Shown: positions 49,884 to 59,048, numbered from the stretch's first letter. The stretch is DNA of 64,000 nucleotides from an uncultured bacterium (GCA_937951485.1 CALEDJ010000020.1:52010-116009); one strand, 5' to 3'. Numbers and translations: made by a program. Notes: generated by a model from the sequence alone, not told the origin.

Positions 49884-52870
49884 GGGGTCTGCGCCAGCAA
49901 TCTGGCCAGGCGGTTTTCCGACTGAATGGCCGCGCGGACGGTGTGATAGTTGATCTTCCAGGCGTGGCCCATGTAGTCCCAGAGCAGGTTGTTGTTTTCG
50001 TCGAAAAGCGGGTACCACTCGCCGACTGCGTGGTTGATGACGTAATCCATGACGAAGCGATGGACGTTTTCATAGGCGTCGAAGTATTTTTCGGGCCCGA
50101 AGAGCAGACATGCGTCGAGAAAACCGATAAGTGCTTCCGCCTGCTGCCAGAATTCTTTGTTGCGTTCGCGCGCGGGACCATCGTGCGCTCCCTCGCAATA
50201 AACGCCGCCGCGTTCCCAATCAATGCCGTATTTCGCGCAGTGGTCGAAAATTTTGCGCATGGATTCTTTGTACCGTTCCAGTTCCAGGTCCAGAATGCGT
50301 ATGGAGTGGTTGAGCAGCCATGCGAACTCGACGTTATGTCCATAACTGGTGTTGTTCAAGGGACGGCCTTCCTGATCCTCCACGTCACGGTCTGAACCCC
50401 AGACATTCTTGAAGATGATGGCGCGCAGCGGGGTCCAGTCAAATGAGAACTGGGCGATACCCGTACCGTATTCGGGATGGATCATATGTCTGAACAGCAG
50501 GTCAATGACATCACAGGCATCGCGCCGGTGGCGCGCCTCGCCGGTGGCTTCATAGAGATTCGTGAATGCCTCCATGAGATGCATGTGCACGTCGAGCGAT
50601 TTTCGGTCACCGCCGTAAACGCCGGGCTGTTTGGGCGACCAGTCTTCCTCGAAAAACTCCCCGAAACCTCCGTTCAGAATATCCGCTGCATGGACCCGGA
50701 TGCAGCGCCAGGTTTCCTCGGCCATTTCCAGGGCGCGGCGATCGCCGGAGGCCATGGCGAATTCGCTCAGCGCATAGATGGCGAATGAATGGCCGTACAT
50801 GATCTTGCTGCGATCCTGGGGCGTACCGTCCTGCCGGCAGGTCCAATACCAGCCCGTGTTCGTCTGGTCCCAGAAGTGTTTGATGAGGAAATCCACCCCT
50901 TGTCGCGCAATTTCCAGGAAACACGCATCGGCCACTTGTGCGCGACAGGCCGAAGAATAGGTGTAGATCATACGCGTTTGGCACACGAGGGTTTTCAGGG
51001 TTTCGCCGGTGGGATTGCCGTTTTTGTCGAGATAGGTCAGAAACCCCCCGTATTGTTCATCCACCCCGTGCGTCGTCCAAAACGGCAGGAGTTCGTTGAA
51101 GAGATGATTGCGCATTTCCTGGAGGCATTTATCAATTCGTTCACGCAGTTCCATCTTTTTTTCTCCTGATTTGCCGCTGTTTTCCTGAAAGTCTATTGGT
51201 TCTCCGGGCAAAACACAAGTGGGGGAAACCGGCATGCGCCGGGCTGTTTCGTCAGGCGCCGCGCCTGACGGAAGCGAAGGGTCAGCGACGCCATGCGGCG
51301 GACCGCCGGGAGTGCTTCCCGGCTGACCGCCGCTGCTGTCCGGCGGCTGACCGCCGCTGCTGTCCGGCGGCTGGCCGCCGCTTCGTCCCTCCTGACTGGC
51401 GAGATACCGCATCATTTGCCCCCAATAGGCGAACACGATCCAGAGCAAGAAGGGGAGCGTGAGGAAAAACTGGATAATGGCAGTGGGAACTTCGCTGGCT
51501 TTTTGTAGCGCCTCCTGGTAGCGCAGGACCACAACGATGAACACTATATGCCCTGCCACGAGGATGCCGCAGCCATAGGCGAGGATACGGAGGCGCCGCC
51601 ACAGGCGCAGGCCCGCGGTGGCCAGCACCAGCGCGATGTACGGCGGGATGTTGGTCACCAGCAGCGCAATGGGCAGCGCCGGCTCCCGGCCTGCCATTTC
51701 AAAGATGAGGCGTGTTTCCGTGTTCAGCAGCCCGTGCGCTTCGATGCGCCCGCCGTCAATGGGCAGGCTGGTGGTCCAGCGAAGAATCCACATGCATATG
51801 GCCAGTAACGCGCGGCCATACACCGGTACGAACCACCACCACAGCACCGCGCAAACAACAATACCCGCGGCGAATCGCACGCCAAACATCGCCACGCGGC
51901 GAATCCGCGCCCGGGACGCAAACACCGTTCGGAAAAACGGCGGCATCCGTCGTTCGCGATTCACAAGAAACTCCAGCCAAGCCAGCCAAACCACAACGAC
52001 GAAGATGATGTAAATCGCCTGCCAAACGTAATAATGGGAGAAATGAAAGATTTTGCCGCCTGCCGTCAATGCGCCGATCACCCCCAGGCAGGAGAGCCGG
52101 AAAATGTTCACGGCATACATAACCGGCAGTCCCAGAATCAATCCGACCAATCGTTTCCACCATCGTGTCGGAAAGGCAAGGACCGCCGCCAGGAAAATGG
52201 CCATCACTTCAATCGCCCCGCATTCGGAAACAACATAGAAATCGAAGAATTTGCCGCGTTCCGGGTGGATTCCCTCGCCTCGGCGTTCCATGAATTCCCG
52301 GTGCCGGGCGCGCAATGCTTCGATTTCTTTCTGGAGTTCGGCGCGTTTTGCCGCGCGCTCCCCGGCGCTCAGCGCGTTGTCCGTTTCAAGGATTTCAAGT
52401 TGCGCCTGCGCCTGACGCAATTGCTGGGTGATACCCGGACGCAACACAAACGAAACATGCGGACCGTGCAAACCCCCATGCGTCGCCTGCCGTGTCTGAT
52501 AGGCCCGGTAACTCCAGCGCTCCCACGGCGTCAAGGGGGCGTTGGACGCTGCAGCCACCTCCTCAGCGGTCGGCGCTTCCCGTCCCTGTTTCCAGGCGTT
52601 CAGGGAGGCCCGTGCTTCCCTGGGGCTTGGCCCCGCCCGCAAGGCGCTTTCCAGTTCTGAGGAATGACCTGCTTTTCCCAGGACCCAGGAAGTGTGGCGC
52701 GCCACCTGGAATAGATACCAGTCGTTCAGGCGCGTGTTGATGGCGTAGCGGTAGCCTGTGAGCAGGAACAGGACGACCACCACGAAGACCAGGATGAAGC
52801 GAAAGGTGCGCCCGCGTCCACCCGTGTCCTCCGACATGTCCTCCTTGGACGGTCCTGCCTCAACGGCCAT
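49880..52870 (-). CDS. Exosortase-like membrane domain fused in frame to an AGE-type 2-epimerase
   Basis: A 996-residue continuous frame from the ATG at 52870. The first 560 residues are membrane-bound: one N-terminal segment, a periplasmic helical loop (about 60-210, coiled-coil-like QAQAQLEILETDNALSAGE), then the exosortase/archaeosortase core. Its predicted triad is Cys217 (SECGAIE), Arg258 (NIFRLS) and His276 or 279 (FHFSHYYVW). More membrane segments follow. A Gly/Ser/Pro/Gln-rich linker (about 480-560) contains a tandem repeat, SSGGQPPD. The last 424 residues are an N-acylglucosamine or cellobiose 2-epimerase-like alpha/alpha barrel: EQYGGFLTYLD, KIMYGHSFAIYALSEF, YGHNVEFAWLLNH and GHAWKINYH. 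No PEP-CTERM protein is visible nearby. The internal epimerase start is also viable (see the internal site), so this may be one fused protein or two. Confidence 0.78.
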   Translation of the reverse strand: MAVEAGPSKEDMSEDTGGRGRTFRFILVFVVVVLFLLTGYRYAINTRLNDWYLFQVARHTSWVLGKAGHSSELESALRAGPSPREARASLNAWKQGREAPTAEEVAAASNAPLTPWERWSYRAYQTRQATHGGLHGPHVSFVLRPGITQQLRQAQAQLEILETDNALSAGERAAKRAELQKEIEALRARHREFMERRGEGIHPERGKFFDFYVVSECGAIEVMAIFLAAVLAFPTRWWKRLVGLILGLPVMYAVNIFRLSCLGVIGALTAGGKIFHFSHYYVWQAIYIIFVVVVWLAWLEFLVNRERRMPPFFRTVFASRARIRRVAMFGVRFAAGIVVCAVLWWWFVPVYGRALLAICMWILRWTTSLPIDGGRIEAHGLLNTETRLIFEMAGREPALPIALLVTNIPPYIALVLATAGLRLWRRLRILAYGCGILVAGHIVFIVVVLRYQEALQKASEVPTAIIQFFLTLPFLLWIVFAYWGQMMRYLASQEGRSGGQPPDSSGGQPPDSSGGQPGSTPGGPPHGVADPSLPSGAAPDETARRMPVSPTCVLPGEPIDFQENSGKSGEKKMELRERIDKCLQEMRNHLFNELLPFWTTHGVDEQYGGFLTYLDKNGNPTGETLKTLVCQTRMIYTYSSACRAQVADACFLEIARQGVDFLIKHFWDQTNTGWYWTCRQDGTPQDRSKIMYGHSFAIYALSEFAMASGDRRALEMAEETWRCIRVHAADILNGGFGEFFEEDWSPKQPGVYGGDRKSLDVHMHLMEAFTNLYEATGEARHRRDACDVIDLLFRHMIHPEYGTGIAQFSFDWTPLRAIIFKNVWGSDRDVEDQEGRPLNNTSYGHNVEFAWLLNHSIRILDLELERYKESMRKIFDHCAKYGIDWERGGVYCEGAHDGPARERNKEFWQQAEALIGFLDACLLFGPEKYFDAYENVHRFVMDYVINHAVGEWYPLFDENNNLLWDYMGHAWKINYHTVRAAIQSENRLARLLAQTP
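51154..51176 (-). promoter_or_regulatory. Strong internal ribosome-binding site and start for the epimerase part
   Basis: Inside the long frame, CAGGAG followed by AAAAAAAG precedes an ATG at 51154 (MELRER). A protein of 424 residues starting here would have the normal length of an AGE-type epimerase. This suggests that two genes became joined when the upstream stop codon was lost. Confidence 0.6.
51325..51385. repeat. In-frame tandem repeat in exosortase-epimerase linker
   Basis: On the minus strand it encodes repeated SSGGQPPD units; on DNA it is near-perfect copies of CTGTCCGGCGGCTGACCGCCG. The length is a multiple of three, so the frame is kept through it. Confidence 0.8.
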
Positions 52871-53008
52871 ACTGGTGCTCCGCTTTTCCTATTGCCTGTT
52901 CCCATGCTTCGCCGCACCGGTTCCAGCGGGTCAATGGGGGGGAATGCAGCATAGCAAGTCTGGCCGATCCCCGGCAAATGCGCAACGGCCCATGCCTGGG
53001 GCGCGCGC

Positions 53009-54871
53009 TTACTCCAATGCCACGCAAAAACGGTAATTCCAGCGCCGATTCGGAGCGCTGTCGCCATTGACGCCAAAGTCGGCGACGTCGCTCAGGTCCT
53101 GAACGTTGTCCGCCCACTTGAAATCAAAGACAGGGCTTTCTCCGGTCGCCTCAAGCAGTGCGCGCGAAACGGCGATCTCCATGCCATTGCCGCTTACGCG
53201 GTATGCGGCGGTGCCGACGCTCACCCAAACGTTGTTTATCCAGGCCTTCACCGTCGTTTCCGTGGCGCTTGGCACTTCAAGATTCACCACATAGTCATGC
53301 CCCAGACAGCCGGTCCCCGCATCCTGGTCCATGTCAATCAGAAGGTTCATCCAGTGAGGGTCGGTGTGTGGCGTGATGGCCTCGCGCGTCTGGATGAAGA
53401 AATAGAGATTATCCCGGTCATAAGCCGCTTTGGCGAGGACAAAATCATTGCGGCCCGTGTCATTGCGATACACGAGGGTTCCGTATCCCGGATGATCGCG
53501 GTGCGTCACATCACCGATGGTGTCCCGGTACTGCGGTGTGACATCAGCCCAATCATCGAAGCGGCCGTCAATCGTGATGGAAGAAGGTCCCTTTGCGCAC
53601 GGCCTTTCGCGCACGCCCTTGAATCGGCGCACCCATGCCGCCAGTTGGTAATAGTAGTTGTCGGTGTGCCCGCCGCGCATGGGTTCGCAGTCGCGGCTGT
53701 ATTCATGCGTGTATTGGTCCACAAACAACCCGCCGGGGTAATAGCAGTCCGCGTCGGTGTACTTGCTCCATTCGGTGTAGCGACCCGCAATCCATTCATT
53801 CCATCCGGTGACGAAGATAAACGCCGGGTTCACCTCCATGGCGCGCCGCCACTGTTCGTCGAAGTTCAGCCCGAGGTTGACCGCGCCTTCCCGGGTGTCT
53901 TTCGCGCCGTTGTGCCAACTCCGACCCATCGCCCCGGCCTTGTGGCTCATGGGGGCGGGGCCTGGGGTCTCGGGCAGGGCATTCTGGGCGACGCCCACGC
54001 TCATCTGCTCCGCCTCTCCCCTGCTGTTCCTGAACACATGCTGCGGATGCACCTCCAGCCAACTCCACTGGTCCGGGCCGTCCGGTCCCAGCCAATAGTC
54101 CGGCATGGGACGACGGAAAGTGAAAAAGGCAAGCATCTCTTCATCCCTGATGAAATCCTTGTTTGCGAGGATAAGCGGTTTGCCCTCCCAGACAAACCAG
54201 AGTTCTTTCCAGAGACCGGGCTTGTAGAGGTCCTGCCAGAGCAGGTCCGTCACCGGCGTCGGATCCCAGAACGGCGCAATGAACGCAATGGCGGGCGTGC
54301 GCGCGCCTTCGGCGCGCATGGCAACGTATTCACGGCACAGCGCCTCGTATTCGTCCTTCCAGGTAAACGGCGGGTTCGTGGTATCGAAGAAAATCACGTC
54401 AATGCCGGCATCAGACAGCATGCTTGCATGTTTCCGTATTACGAAGGGGTCGGTCATCAGATAATAACCGAGTTCAGGTTCTCCCCAGTGATGGGGGGCG
54501 TTTCTCTCAGGCCAGACCACAGCGCCCCCCTCGCCCGCGGCGGCGATGATTCTGGTGTTGTCATACGGCCCGTTCGGATTGGGTACGTGCCAGGTCCAAT
54601 AGAAAATGCCGACCCATTTCCCCGGTGTGATCGGCCCCGTTTCTTCGATACCGGGTTGGGCCCGCCCCAAAGCGTCCGTGGCCACCCAGGTATCCGCATA
54701 CACATCGCCGTCCGTATAGGGGTCGCCTTTGAATTCGGCCGCTTCCGGCGCATGAACGGTCAGCAACATCGCAACCGTCCACGCCATAAGACGGCCGAAT
54801 CCCGCGCCCTTGCGCATCACCGAATCAGATGTCACCACTGCGACACATTGCCCCGATATGCGAGCAATCAT
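53009..54871 (-). CDS. GH99-like exported hydrolase with CBM9/DOMON-like C terminus
   Basis: A 620-residue exported protein. The ATG at 54871 follows a near-perfect AAAGGAGG at 7 bases, although it makes the signal-peptide n-region long before LMAWTVAMLLTVHAPEAA. The middle (about 75-440) resembles the GH99/GH71-like family: VGIFYWTWH, HASMLSDAGIDVIFFDTTNP, and VTGWNEWIAGRY. The C-terminal 170 residues look like a carbohydrate-binding family 9 or DOMON-type domain (SITIDGRFDDWADVTPQYRD, then MNLLIDMDQDAGTG). It probably binds and cleaves an alpha-mannoside or similar glycan outside the cell. It follows the URO-D gene in the same direction with a 72-base gap. Confidence 0.82.
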   Translation of the reverse strand: MIARISGQCVAVVTSDSVMRKGAGFGRLMAWTVAMLLTVHAPEAAEFKGDPYTDGDVYADTWVATDALGRAQPGIEETGPITPGKWVGIFYWTWHVPNPNGPYDNTRIIAAAGEGGAVVWPERNAPHHWGEPELGYYLMTDPFVIRKHASMLSDAGIDVIFFDTTNPPFTWKDEYEALCREYVAMRAEGARTPAIAFIAPFWDPTPVTDLLWQDLYKPGLWKELWFVWEGKPLILANKDFIRDEEMLAFFTFRRPMPDYWLGPDGPDQWSWLEVHPQHVFRNSRGEAEQMSVGVAQNALPETPGPAPMSHKAGAMGRSWHNGAKDTREGAVNLGLNFDEQWRRAMEVNPAFIFVTGWNEWIAGRYTEWSKYTDADCYYPGGLFVDQYTHEYSRDCEPMRGGHTDNYYYQLAAWVRRFKGVRERPCAKGPSSITIDGRFDDWADVTPQYRDTIGDVTHRDHPGYGTLVYRNDTGRNDFVLAKAAYDRDNLYFFIQTREAITPHTDPHWMNLLIDMDQDAGTGCLGHDYVVNLEVPSATETTVKAWINNVWVSVGTAAYRVSGNGMEIAVSRALLEATGESPVFDFKWADNVQDLSDVADFGVNGDSAPNRRWNYRFCVALE

Positions 54872-54943
54872 GGTTTGCCTCCTTTGCTTGACAGCAGTAT
54901 TTCAGGCCGGAAACGGGAAAGATTTACCCTGTTCCTTGAACAG

Positions 54944-55963
54944 TCAGCGCCGCCAATGCGCGCGCAGATAATCCATATAAAACAACGCATTCTCCACCGG
55001 CACATTGCTGGGAATATGGTTGCCCACGGCCACGATGAATCCCGGGCAGTCCATCGCCAAGGCAATGGTGGCGTCCACTTGGGCGCGGATGGCGTCGGTG
55101 TTGCCAAAGGTCAGAGTGCGGCAGTCCACCGCGCTGCCGACAACCACGTGCGTTTTGCCAAAGTCGCGGACCACGCGATCCAAGGGAACCATCGGCTCAA
55201 AGATGAAACCGTCCGCCCCGGCATCCGCGATATCCTCCAGAAACATGTTCCAATCGCCATCGGAGCAGAACAGGACCTTCTTTCCGGCCTTTTTGAGGGG
55301 TTTCCACAGCGCGGCGTATCGCGGGAAAATCACGCGGCGATAGAACGCGGGATTCATGAAAGCCCCTTGCGTCCAGACCATGTCATCGTGACAGATGAAC
55401 ACCTCGATGCTGGTGCGCGCCCAGGCATGATAGTGGTGCAGGCTGAGTCGAAAAATGGAATCCAGAATGCGCTCAAAAACGTCGTGATACGCGGCCGCAG
55501 TAAGCAGCCATTCCCAACCAAACGCCTCGATAGCGCCGGATACCATGGTTTTGTAATAGCCCCCGGTGAACACCTGTTCTGGATACTGTTGCCGTCCTTC
55601 CCGGTAATGCTGCTCATAGAAAACAATCAGCCCATCCATGTCCGGCAGGCCATACTCGCAAACGGCATCGAAGGCATGCACCTCGTGGATCGTCCGGAAA
55701 GGGGACGGCGTCGCCTCACGGCGGTCAATGCCGCCTTCCAGGAACTCCGCGTGGCCCATGTCCGTGGTGCGGCCGCGCTCGCTCCAGGGCGTCGGGCCGT
55801 CATGCGTATTCCAAATCAGATCAAAGTCCCACGCGTCTTCAAAGCGTTGACTGCTCTTTGCCTCCACGACGGCGCGCAGTCCCTCATGGGAGCAATATTC
55901 CGTATGACCCAGCCTCGGCGTCGGCCGCAGAAAAATGGTGTCAATGCCGATCCGGTAACTCAT
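54944..55963 (-). CDS. URO-D-fold protein of the methyltransferase-like group
   Basis: A 339-residue protein whose gene starts 6 bases after the fucosidase stop. It has the uroporphyrinogen decarboxylase-type TIM barrel near the C terminus (LFCSDGDWNMFLEDIADAGA, DGFIFEPM, VVVGSAVDCR, GFIVAVGNHI). The N-terminal arginine pocket of true HemE is not evident, and there are no heme genes nearby. It is more like the MtaA/CmuA-type or other glycan-locus members common in this type of bacterium. Those include proteins whose reaction is unknown. The coupling to a fucosidase suggests a role in modified-sugar metabolism, for example demethylation of methylated fucose; that is only an idea. Confidence 0.85.
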   Translation of the reverse strand: MSYRIGIDTIFLRPTPRLGHTEYCSHEGLRAVVEAKSSQRFEDAWDFDLIWNTHDGPTPWSERGRTTDMGHAEFLEGGIDRREATPSPFRTIHEVHAFDAVCEYGLPDMDGLIVFYEQHYREGRQQYPEQVFTGGYYKTMVSGAIEAFGWEWLLTAAAYHDVFERILDSIFRLSLHHYHAWARTSIEVFICHDDMVWTQGAFMNPAFYRRVIFPRYAALWKPLKKAGKKVLFCSDGDWNMFLEDIADAGADGFIFEPMVPLDRVVRDFGKTHVVVGSAVDCRTLTFGNTDAIRAQVDATIALAMDCPGFIVAVGNHIPSNVPVENALFYMDYLRAHWRR

Positions 55964-55969
55964 GGCGGG

Positions 55970-57268
55970 TCATTTCAGGAACAACTCGATCACCGGCACG
56001 GTGACGCGGGGCTTGATTACCGGCAGTTCGAGAGTGACAGACCCCGGTTTCATCCATTCCGGCAGCGGCTTGTCGTCGGGCGCTTCGAGGACCTTTATTT
56101 CCGATGCGTCATGGAGCAATTGCGCATATTCGATTTTCCCTGCAAGACCGGGCAGGTGCAGGTGCCTGAAAGGCCAGGCGAACACATGCAGATACACGCG
56201 GTTGCCGTGCTGCGTGTAGCGGCAGTCCTGCGGCGCTTCGAACACGCTTTGCGTGCAGCCGTAGATGGACCGCGCATGCAGTCCCATCCACTCCGCATAC
56301 GTCTGGAGCGCCCGTACGGCCCGGTCATCAAAGGCGCCGCGCGCCGTCGGGCCGACGTTCATCAGCAAGTTCCCGCCGCAACTCACCGTATTCACCAGCA
56401 TCTGGATCAACTGATCCGGACTCTTCCAGGTCGCCTCGTCGCGGTGATAGCCCCAGGAGCCGCTGAAGGTCTGGCATGTCTCCCAATAGACCGGTTTGCC
56501 GTCCACCGTCACCCAGCCGTGCGGCTGAAACTGCTCCGGCGTGTGGATGTCGGCCATTTCCGGGGGCAGATCAAGACGGTTGTCCACGATAATCCCAGGT
56601 TGCAGTTCGCGCGCCAGCGCCAGCAGCCTTTCACTGTCCCAATCCTCCCGCCCCTTGCCCTTCAGCCCCTTGTGTTCGGCGTTGGGATAGGAAAAATCGA
56701 ACCAGATGATATCAATATCCCCGAAATTTGTGAGCAATTCCCGAACCTGGTTGCGCATGTATTCCCGGTAGCGGGTCATGTCCCGGCCTGCATTGAGGCG
56801 CGCCGCGTCGGGATGGTTCCGCATCGGATGGACGGGATCAATGGTGAAATCGGGATGGTGCCAGTCAATCAACGAGTAATAAAAACCAATCCGCAGTCCC
56901 TCGGCGCGAAACGCATCCACCACCTCGCGCAGCAGGTCTCTGCCGCATGGCGTATTCGTCGCCTTGTAGTCCGTGTACTGCGTGTCCCACAGGCAGAAGC
57001 CCTCGTGGTGCTTCGACGTGATCACCATGTACTTCATGCCCGCTTCGCGGGCCATCCGCGCCCACTCCTGCGGACAGAACAAATCAGGGTCGAAATGGCG
57101 GAAATACTTCTCATATTCCGCGTCAGGGATTTCCTCATTGTGCTTCACCCATTCATGGCGCGCCGCCGCCGCATACGTGCCCCAGTGAATAAACATGCCG
57201 AAACGCGCCTGCACAAACCAATCCATATCCCCCGCCACGGCTGCGGGCTGTGGAACCTTGTTTTTCAT
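55970..57268 (-). CDS. GH29 alpha-L-fucosidase, apparently cytoplasmic
   Basis: A 432-residue GH29 enzyme. The ATG at 57268 follows AAGGG at a good distance; a GTG at 57277 would add 3 residues. The N terminus has WFVQARFGMFIHWGTY, then KYMVITSKHHEGFCLWD. The nucleophile Asp is in IDIIWFDFSYP (residue 191). GGNLLMNVGPTARG and VETCQ-type loops are typical. There is no signal peptide, unlike many GH29 enzymes, so it acts inside the cell on imported oligosaccharide. It is the first gene of a unit with the URO-D protein and probably the GH99-like hydrolase. Removal of alpha-L-fucose from algal or mucin glycans is the expected reaction. It complements the sulfatase at 12-14 kb. Confidence 0.92.
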   Translation of the reverse strand: MKNKVPQPAAVAGDMDWFVQARFGMFIHWGTYAAAARHEWVKHNEEIPDAEYEKYFRHFDPDLFCPQEWARMAREAGMKYMVITSKHHEGFCLWDTQYTDYKATNTPCGRDLLREVVDAFRAEGLRIGFYYSLIDWHHPDFTIDPVHPMRNHPDAARLNAGRDMTRYREYMRNQVRELLTNFGDIDIIWFDFSYPNAEHKGLKGKGREDWDSERLLALARELQPGIIVDNRLDLPPEMADIHTPEQFQPHGWVTVDGKPVYWETCQTFSGSWGYHRDEATWKSPDQLIQMLVNTVSCGGNLLMNVGPTARGAFDDRAVRALQTYAEWMGLHARSIYGCTQSVFEAPQDCRYTQHGNRVYLHVFAWPFRHLHLPGLAGKIEYAQLLHDASEIKVLEAPDDKPLPEWMKPGSVTLELPVIKPRVTVPVIELFLK

Positions 57269-57646
57269 CGCGATCACCCTTTTCCCGGAAAATCACACCA
57301 CTGCGACAGAGACTAACACAGACCAACACTCGGTTACATCTCTTTTGATCGAAGACATGGTGCTTGCTCATGCCTTCAAGCATTCCCAATGCATCGCCCG
57401 ATGAAACAGGGGCTCCACGACGCAAGCGGCAAACATGAAATCAACCCGAAAGAAGAGTACAATCCGTTTCATTCGTGTTCGGTCAAACAAGTTTGCAGGA
57501 TGGCCGTGCGCAACGTTCATAGCCAATGCGGGGGCCGCGCGAAGCGTTCTGGATTCCCGCCTGCGGGAATCCAGAAGACATAAACCAAGTGTCAACCGGA
57601 CACGAATGAATCCGTCTCTACTATTTTGCTTCGAGGGATTGTCGTT
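57269..57646. other. 378-base divergent intergenic region
   Basis: It separates the fucosidase operon from the Rrf2 gene. The only structure I see is the inverted repeat at 57547-57576. Short frames across it have no support. Confidence 0.6.
57547..57576. repeat. CTGGATTCCCGC inverted repeat
   Basis: Perfect 14-bp arms TTCTGGATTCCCGC and GCGGGAATCCAGAA around CT. Such hairpins are widely dispersed in bacterial genomes. A half copy is near 20500. Confidence 0.85.
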
Positions 57647-58135
57647 ATGTTTCGTCTCTATTCAAAAGGCTGCGCCTACGCACTGCGCGCACTGGTGTGC
57701 GCCGCAGCCACAGACGGCGGTAAGCGGTTCAAGGCGACGACCATTTGCCGGCGCGCCGGCATCCCGGAAGCCTATACCCGCAAAGTCTTCCAGGCATTGG
57801 TGCAAGGAAAATTCCTGCGGGCGGTCCTTGGCCCCGGAGGCGGCTACGAACTATCCCGCCCTCCCGGCGAAATCTCCATCCTGGAGGTAATCCGCGCCGT
57901 GGACGGCGAAGATACCTTTGATCAGTGCATTATGGGGCTGCCCCAGTGCGGTTGTGAGCAACCCTGTCCCTTGCATCCCGTATGGGAAGAAGCCAAGAAA
58001 GCATTGCTTCAGAGACTTGCCCAGAACACCTTGCAGGACTTGGTGACCAGCACGACTTCTTCCATATGTTCCGAAACTGAACAGAAAGTCATGTCAAAAC
58101 GCCAACGAAACCTGAAATTACCTCGCAAAAAGTGA
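57647..58135 (+). CDS. Rrf2-family Fe-S-type transcriptional regulator
   Basis: A 162-residue protein from the ATG at 57647, with GAGGGA 8 bases upstream. The N-terminal winged helix matches Rrf2 (MFRLYSKGCAYALRALV, then LVQGKFLRAVLGPGGGYELS). Four Cys (94, 101, 103 and 107) lie in CIMGLPQCGCEQPCPLHPVW, the region that holds the iron-sulfur cluster in IscR/NsrR. The C-terminal 45 residues are Ser/Thr- and Lys/Arg-rich. It probably senses nitric oxide, oxygen or Fe-S status. No isc or suf gene is next to it. The zinc-ribbon gene follows 186 bases later under its own promoter. Confidence 0.9.
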   Translation: MFRLYSKGCAYALRALVCAAATDGGKRFKATTICRRAGIPEAYTRKVFQALVQGKFLRAVLGPGGGYELSRPPGEISILEVIRAVDGEDTFDQCIMGLPQCGCEQPCPLHPVWEEAKKALLQRLAQNTLQDLVTSTTSSICSETEQKVMSKRQRNLKLPRKK

Positions 58136-58258
58136 AAAAAACGGATTCTTTCCCGACGCATTGTCTCAGTGTCGGATTTTTCCTCAAGGCTGTTTAGGCC
58201 AAAATTCCCGCAAAACCCGACGATGTCATTGTTTTTTAATACGAAAAAGCGGTATTCC

Positions 58259-58287
58259 TTGCTTTTTCTCCGATTGTGTGATATCAT
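58259..58287 (+). promoter_or_regulatory. Predicted sigma70-type promoter of zinc-ribbon gene
   Basis: TTGCTT at 58259-58264 and TATCAT at 58282-58287, 17 bases apart, in an A+T-rich stretch. The start codon is at 58322. Confidence 0.45.
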
Positions 58288-58321
58288 ACCAATGAGGTTT
58301 GATTCTGCAGGAGTTTTTGAA

Positions 58322-58777
58322 ATGTTATCATTAATTGAAGTGACATGTCCGCACTGTGGCGCCCAAGGGCAGATTATCATGCCTCCGATGGACGCCGTCA
58401 TCGTTGGCCCGTGTCCGGAATGCCTGGGCATGGTGATGATCTTTTGCGGGAAGGCCTTGCCATTGGACAACGACATCATGAGGCAAGGCACCGCCGATGC
58501 GAAGAAGCAGCATTTGATGGATGTGATTTCGGGATTCATCAGAGAGCGGGTGGATCGGTTGGTCAATGGCGCCCTTGAAGATGAGTTCAATCCGGAGTCA
58601 TTTCCCGATCCGCTCTCGAACGAAGCGCAGCATGACCATCAAGAGGCACGCCCGCAAGGATCCAAGACTATCGCGTTGCATTCCCCCATCACCCCGCAAG
58701 AGATGGACCGGTTCGTCAAGCAGGAACTGCAGCGTATTGACGACAGGGACTATTTCAAATCCATTTTCGGCACATAG
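58322..58777 (+). CDS. Small zinc-ribbon protein, function unknown
   Basis: A 151-residue protein. The ATG at 58322 is favoured by a GCAGGAG ribosome-binding site 8 bases upstream and by the promoter at 58259. CPHC (9-12) and CPEC (31-34) form a predicted zinc ribbon. A variable, charged middle (residues 60-110) contains His- and Asp-rich runs (EAQHDHQEARPQ). The C terminus reads TPQEMDRFVKQELQRIDDRD. I do not recognise the family. Rrf2 regulator and tRNA genes flank it without obvious connection. It could be an RNA- or DNA-binding accessory protein. Confidence 0.65.
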   Translation: MLSLIEVTCPHCGAQGQIIMPPMDAVIVGPCPECLGMVMIFCGKALPLDNDIMRQGTADAKKQHLMDVISGFIRERVDRLVNGALEDEFNPESFPDPLSNEAQHDHQEARPQGSKTIALHSPITPQEMDRFVKQELQRIDDRDYFKSIFGT

Positions 58778-58876
58778 CCTGTGGATTTTCCAAGGATTTC
58801 CGTTCCCCACTATCACAGTCCCTGCGGTAACATAGACCTTACAATTCCAAGCAGACGGGGCGAAGTTGCTTTGCGA

Positions 58877-58905
58877 TTGAATGTCACCCGAAAATGTGGT
58901 ATAGT
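58877..58905 (+). promoter_or_regulatory. Predicted tRNA-fMet promoter
   Basis: TTGAAT at 58877-58882 and TATAGT at 58900-58905, 17 bases apart, predict a start about 20 bases before the mature 5' end. This is typical for a monocistronic tRNA gene. Confidence 0.6.
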
Positions 58906-58930
58906 TGCCTTAAGCAAAAAAATGTATTGA

Positions 58931-59007
<77 letters not shown>

Positions 59008-59017
59008 TGGATACGCG

Positions 59018-59048
59018 AGGACTTACGCAAACGCGTAAGTCCTTTTTT
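59018..59048 (+). terminator. Intrinsic terminator after tRNA-fMet
   Basis: Arms AGGACTTACGC and GCGTAAGTCCT (11 bp) around AAAC, followed by a run of T. Confidence 0.93.

Noticed and set aside
54944-55963. HemE uroporphyrinogen decarboxylase for heme synthesis
   Set aside because: The HemE arginine-pocket region is not recognisable and the gene is in a glycan locus.
53297-57316. A plus-strand open frame of 1339 codons
   Set aside because: It runs antisense to the GH99-like, URO-D and fucosidase genes, all of which have clear family motifs. The product is His/Arg/Pro-rich with no domain. Long antisense frames are expected in such G+C-rich coding DNA.
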